Source: an uncultured Roseateles sp.
GTDB taxonomy: Bacteria > Pseudomonadota > Gammaproteobacteria > Burkholderiales > Burkholderiaceae_C
DNA: 64,000 bases
NCBI RefSeq assembly: GCF_963422335.1
Contig: NZ_OY729424.1
Span: 5,704,001 to 5,768,000, forward strand
Reading direction: 5' to 3'
Positions within the stretch are counted from its first letter, which is position 1, and every line of letters begins with the position of its first letter. Below are positions 58,883 to 64,000 of the stretch, one piece after another. The notes under the pieces were generated by a model. The model searched no databases, was not told where the DNA came from, and saw only the letters and a list, made by a program, of their open reading frames with translations. Made by a program: the position numbers and the translations under genes.

Positions 58883-60196
58883 TCATTTCCGCTCATATCG
58901 CCGCTCCCCCGCAACAAACACGCTGACCAGGCTCCGCTCGTCGGACAAGGTCATCCAGGCAAATACTTTCTCATGCAATTCCCGCGCCACCGACTGCCGC
59001 TGCGTGGCCACCGCGCCATGGGCCCAGTCCCAGACGCAGACATCGGCCAGCGCGCCCTCGCCCAGATGGCCGATCTCGTCGCCCAGCTGCAGCGCCTCGG
59101 CCGCGCCGCGTGTCACCGCATGCAGGCCGTCCCAGGCCGTCATTCGGCGCTGGCCAAGAGCCTGCACCTTGTACGCATCGGCCAGGCTGCGCAATTGGCA
59201 CAAACTCGTGCCGCCGCCCACATCGCTGGCAATCGACACCGGCACGCCGGCCGCCCGCTGCGCCGCCCAGTCGAACAGGCCGCTGCCCAGGAACAGATTG
59301 GACGAGGGGCAGAAGGCGATCTGGGCGCCCGAGGCATGCAGCGCCGCGCGGTCGGCATCGTCCAGCCAGATGCCGTGGGCCAGCACGGCGCGCGGATGCA
59401 GCAGGCCCTCGCGGGCATAGACGTCCAGATAGCTGCGCGCATCCGGGAAAAGCTCAGCCACCCAGGCCACCTCGTCGCGGTTCTCGGCCACATGGGTCTG
59501 CATGTAGAGGCTGGCATCCGACCGGCACAGGCCACCAGCCATGGCCAGCTGCTCGGGTGTGCTGGTCGGCGCAAAGCGCACCGTCACCGCATAGGCCAGG
59601 CGGCCGCGGCCATGCCAGCGGGCGATCAGTTCGCGGCAGTCGGCTTCGGCCTGGATCACGTCGTCGCGCAGGCCGTCGGGCGCGTTCCGGTCCATCAAGA
59701 CCTTGCCGGTGATCAGGCGCATGCCGCGCTGCTCGGCGGCGGCGAACAGGGCCTCGGCCGAGACCCTGTGCACGGTGGCGAAGACCACGGCCGAGGTCGT
59801 GCCATGGGCCAGCAGCGCATCGAGAAACAGTGCCGCGCCCTGCTCGGCCACCGCGGGGTCGGCATAGCGTCGCTCGGCCGGGAAGGTGTAGGTGTTGAGC
59901 CAGTCCAGCAGCTCGGTGCCATAGGAGGCGATCACGTCCAGCTGCGGGCTGTGCACATGGGTATCGATGAAGCCGGGCAGTATCAGCCGGCCGCGGTGGT
60001 CGATGCGGGTCCAGCCCGCGGGCGGGTCTTCGGTCTGGGCGCCGGCAATGCGGCCATCGTCGCCTATCAGCAGCCAATGGTCGGGGCGAAAGCGCACGGC
60101 CGGGCTGGCGACATCGGCCAACTCCGGTTGCGCGACGAAATCCAGCAGATCGCCGCGCAGGGCGACGCCGGAGGAAGCAGTCATTTCAACGGTCAT
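58883..60196 (-). CDS. guaD: guanine deaminase
   Basis: A 437-residue zinc amidohydrolase that turns guanine into xanthine and ammonia. Motifs: PGFIDTHVHSPQ (metal His pair), MQTHVAENRDEVAW, AHGIWLDD and ASDVGGGTSLCQL, all typical of GuaD. The ATG at 60194-60196 overlaps the LysR stop by 4 nt (ATGA), so the two are cotranscribed. Its product feeds xanthine dehydrogenase. Confidence 0.93.
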   Translation of the reverse strand: MTVEMTASSGVALRGDLLDFVAQPELADVASPAVRFRPDHWLLIGDDGRIAGAQTEDPPAGWTRIDHRGRLILPGFIDTHVHSPQLDVIASYGTELLDWLNTYTFPAERRYADPAVAEQGAALFLDALLAHGTTSAVVFATVHRVSAEALFAAAEQRGMRLITGKVLMDRNAPDGLRDDVIQAEADCRELIARWHGRGRLAYAVTVRFAPTSTPEQLAMAGGLCRSDASLYMQTHVAENRDEVAWVAELFPDARSYLDVYAREGLLHPRAVLAHGIWLDDADRAALHASGAQIAFCPSSNLFLGSGLFDWAAQRAAGVPVSIASDVGGGTSLCQLRSLADAYKVQALGQRRMTAWDGLHAVTRGAAEALQLGDEIGHLGEGALADVCVWDWAHGAVATQRQSVARELHEKVFAWMTLSDERSLVSVFVAGERRYERK

Positions 60197-61161
60197 GCAG
60201 GATTCTGATTGATACGCATCGCTACCTCCCTGACCTGCTCGCGCAACCAGCGCAGCGGGGCCGAGGCATGGCTCAGCTCGTGCCACAGCTGGTAGTAGGC
60301 CATGGCCGGAAACATCACCGGGCAGCGCACGATGGTGACGGGCAGATGATCGACATAGCGGGCGCAGAACATGCGGCCGGTGGTCAGCACCAGCAGGCTG
60401 CGCGCCACCATCTCGGGCAGCTGGCCGAAGTGGGCGCTGCGCACGGCGATCTCGCGGCTCAGGCCCTGGCTGGCCAGATGCTGGTCTATCACCCCGGGCA
60501 GGCCCATGCTCAGCGGCGTCGGCGCCACATGCTGGCTCGCCAGGTATTGCTCGACGGTCCAGTTGCGCTCGGACTGCCGCGCCTTGCCACGCGCTACCGG
60601 ATGGTCCTTGGACACCAGGCAGACCACCTCGTCGCTGAGGAGGCGGCCCAGATGCAGCTCGGCCGGCGGCTCCAGCCAGTTGCCTATGACCAGATCGACC
60701 TCGCCGCGCGCCAGGCCGGTGCGGTAATCAAAGTCGCTGGACAGCGGCTGCAGATCGATGCGCACCTGGGGCGCCAGGCGCAGCACATGGGCCACCAGCT
60801 CGGGCAGGAACAGCGGGTCCAGATAGTCGCTGACGGCGATGCGGAACTGCAGCTGCGCCGTGGCCGGCTCGAAGCCCCGGCTGCGGGCCCGCGGGTTGAA
60901 CAGCGCCTCGGCATCACGCAGCAGGCGGCCGGCCGGCTCCAGCAGCTCCAGCGCGCCAGCCGTGGGCATCATGCCGGTGCCGGTGCGCACCAGCAGCGGG
61001 TCACCGGTCAGCGCACGCAGGCGCTTCAACTGGGCGCTGACCGCCGGCTGGCTGGTGTGCAGACGCAGGGCCGCCTTGGAAACGCTGCGTTCGCTGATCA
61101 GCATATGCAATACCCGGACGAGTTGAAGCTCGATCTTGGCTAAGGGGTTGCGCGGCGTCAT
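60193..61161 (-). CDS. LysR family regulator of the purine locus
   Basis: A 322-residue LTTR. The HTH contains SERSVSKAALRLHTSQPAVSAQLKRL; the effector domain has LQFRIAVSDYLDPLFLPELV and GEVDLVIGNWLEPPAELHLG. The start at 61161 is chosen because it opens the conserved N-terminus and the longer frame runs back through xdhA. It lies between guaD and the divergent xdhA, so it likely controls both in response to a purine. Confidence 0.9.
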   Translation of the reverse strand: MTPRNPLAKIELQLVRVLHMLISERSVSKAALRLHTSQPAVSAQLKRLRALTGDPLLVRTGTGMMPTAGALELLEPAGRLLRDAEALFNPRARSRGFEPATAQLQFRIAVSDYLDPLFLPELVAHVLRLAPQVRIDLQPLSSDFDYRTGLARGEVDLVIGNWLEPPAELHLGRLLSDEVVCLVSKDHPVARGKARQSERNWTVEQYLASQHVAPTPLSMGLPGVIDQHLASQGLSREIAVRSAHFGQLPEMVARSLLVLTTGRMFCARYVDHLPVTIVRCPVMFPAMAYYQLWHELSHASAPLRWLREQVREVAMRINQNPA

Positions 61162-61239
61162 ACAGTGGCAAGCATGGAGGTTATGGGAGACATCGTATAA
61201 CGTCAGCGACGCGACGCAGTACCTTCCACGTTTATCCCT
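61162..61239. promoter_or_regulatory. divergent control region of lysR-guaD and xdhAB
   Basis: This 78-nt gap separates lysR from xdhA. TATAACGT (61196-61203) and ACGTTTATC (61228-61236) are loosely inverted. This is the expected binding region of the LysR protein, but no clear dyad is present. Confidence 0.35.
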
Positions 61240-62795
<1,556 letters not shown>

Positions 62796-62799
<4 letters not shown>

Positions 62800-64000
62800 A
62801 CAAGATGGTGGACAACACACTGCTGGCGGCAGCCACCCTGCCCCAGGTCGGCATCAACCGCCCGCATGAATCGGCGCATCTGCACGTCAGCGGCGAGGCC
62901 ACCTACACCGACGACATCGCCGAGCTGCAGGGCACACTGCACGCCGCGCTGGGCCTGTCCCCCATCGCCCATGGCCGGCTGCTGGGCATAGACATTGAGG
63001 GCCTGCGCGCCCTGCCCGGCATCGTCGCCGTGCTGACCGCCGCCGACATCCCCGGCTCCAACCACTGCGGCCCGCTGATCGCCGATGAAACGATATTGGC
63101 CGAAGGCGAGGTCCACTATCTGGGCCAACCGGTGTTTGCCGTGATCTCGGCCGACCGCGAGCTGGCCCGCCGCGCTGCGGCCCGCGCCAGGGACTTTCTC
63201 AAGCTGGAGCCCCTGCCGGCCCTGCTGACCGCCGCCGAGGCCCATGCGGCCAAGCGCTATGTCGTGCCGCCGATGCACCTGCAGCGCGGCGACGCGCAGG
63301 CCGCACTCGCAACTGCGCCCCACCGCCTGCAAGGCAGCTTCACCGTCGGCGGTCAGGAGCAGTTCTATCTGGAGGGCCAGATCTCGTACGCGCTGCCGCT
63401 GGAGGATGCCGGCATCAAGGTCTTCTGCTCGACCCAGCACCCCAGCGAGATGCAGCATCTGGTGGCCCACGCGCTGAGCCTGCACAGCAACCAGGTGCAG
63501 GTCGAGTGCCGGCGCATGGGGGGCGGCTTTGGCGGCAAGGAGTCGCAATCGGCCGTGTTCGCCTGCGTGGCGGCGGTGGCCGCGCGCCAGCTGAAGCGCC
63601 CGGTCAAGCTGCGGCTGGACCGCGACGACGACTTCCTGATCACCGGCCGGCGCCACGGTTTCGACTATGCCTACGAGGTCGGCTTCGACGATCAAGGCCG
63701 GCTGCTGGCCACCGAGGTCGAGATGGTTTCCAACGCCGGCTGGTCGGCCGATCTGTCGGCGCCGGTGATGACGCGGGCGCTATGCCATTTCGACAATGCC
63801 TACTGGCTGCCCGATGTGTCGGTGCGTGGCTTCTGCGCCCGCACCAACACCCAGAGCAACACCGCCTTCCGCGGCTTCGGTGGGCCGCAGGGCGCGCTGG
63901 CGGTGGAGATGATGCTGGACAGCATCGCCCGCCAGCTGGGCCTGGACCCGCTGGCCGTGCGCCGAGTCAATTTCTACGAGCCGGATGCGGCCCTGGGCCG
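62796..64000 (+). CDS. xdhB: xanthine dehydrogenase large subunit, cut by the window end
   Basis: The first 401 residues of the molybdopterin subunit are present; no stop appears before 64000. It begins MNKMVDNTLLAAA, with the SGEATYTDDIAEL start of the first Mo-cofactor domain, then GQEQFYLEGQ, MGGGFGGKESQ and TAFRGFGGPQGAL. It hydroxylates hypoxanthine and xanthine to urate. Molybdenum comes from the mod system earlier in the window. The remaining half should lie beyond the edge. Confidence 0.95.

Noticed and set aside
57179..60208. A 1009-codon plus-strand open frame
   Set aside because: Antisense to the ABC ATPase and guaD; no plausible protein features.

Overview
The window is a high-GC chromosomal segment with strong G/C third-position bias, densely packed genes and many ATGA or TGATG stop/start overlaps. 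Gene content (CIO-type cytochrome bd oxidase, a PEP-CTERM protein, modBAC/modE, purine catabolism genes next to xdhAB) and codon style point to a betaproteobacterium of the order Burkholderiales, most like the Roseateles/Paucibacter/Rubrivivax group. That placement is inferred from gene content, not from a marker gene. I saw no rRNA, tRNA, CRISPR array, insertion sequence or phage gene.

Layout. 1-6459: two azoreductase/LysR divergent pairs (the first azoreductase is frameshifted) flank a small operon of an HTH regulator, a beta-propeller protein, a DUF899 thioredoxin-like protein and a membrane protein. 6456-7146: a decayed gene spread over three frames. 7287-11247: an ExoU-like patatin phospholipase, a CesT-type chaperone and an acidic coiled-coil protein, the most unusual small system here. 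11244-14160: cioAB with a GbsR-type regulator. 14348-21333: hydrolase, acetyltransferase, MFS transporter, chemoreceptor, ArsR/RidA pair and a TonB-like protein. 21466-24553: molybdate uptake (ModE box, modBAC, modE). 24553-27925: peptide-type binding protein, a Kv-type channel with a zinc-ribbon tail, and deoC.

27926-52834: a 25-kb exopolysaccharide locus, almost all on the minus strand. It begins with a priming sugar transferase and contains two NAD-dependent epimerases, a radical SAM/SPASM protein, a degenerate tyrosine-kinase-like protein, three glycosyltransferases, a flippase (Wzx), a co-polymerase (Wzz/GumC type), a polymerase/ligase (Wzy), a methyltransferase and a Wza-type export lipoprotein. 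It also holds an uncommon set of secreted proteins: a 1223-residue BNR/YCF48 propeller, a GH31 glycosidase and two related clan GH-A-like glycosidases. A PEP-CTERM protein lies just upstream of the priming transferase. The assembly route is a standard Wzx/Wzy pathway; the secreted propeller and glycosidases presumably act on the polymer.

52980-64000: a purine catabolism locus. A BMP-type ABC importer (binding protein, two permeases, ATPase) should bring in nucleosides or nucleobases. An adenine deaminase and a guanine deaminase make hypoxanthine and xanthine, and xanthine dehydrogenase (xdhA, xdhB cut by the window end) oxidises these to urate. A LysR regulator sits between guaD and xdhA and is probably the pathway switch.
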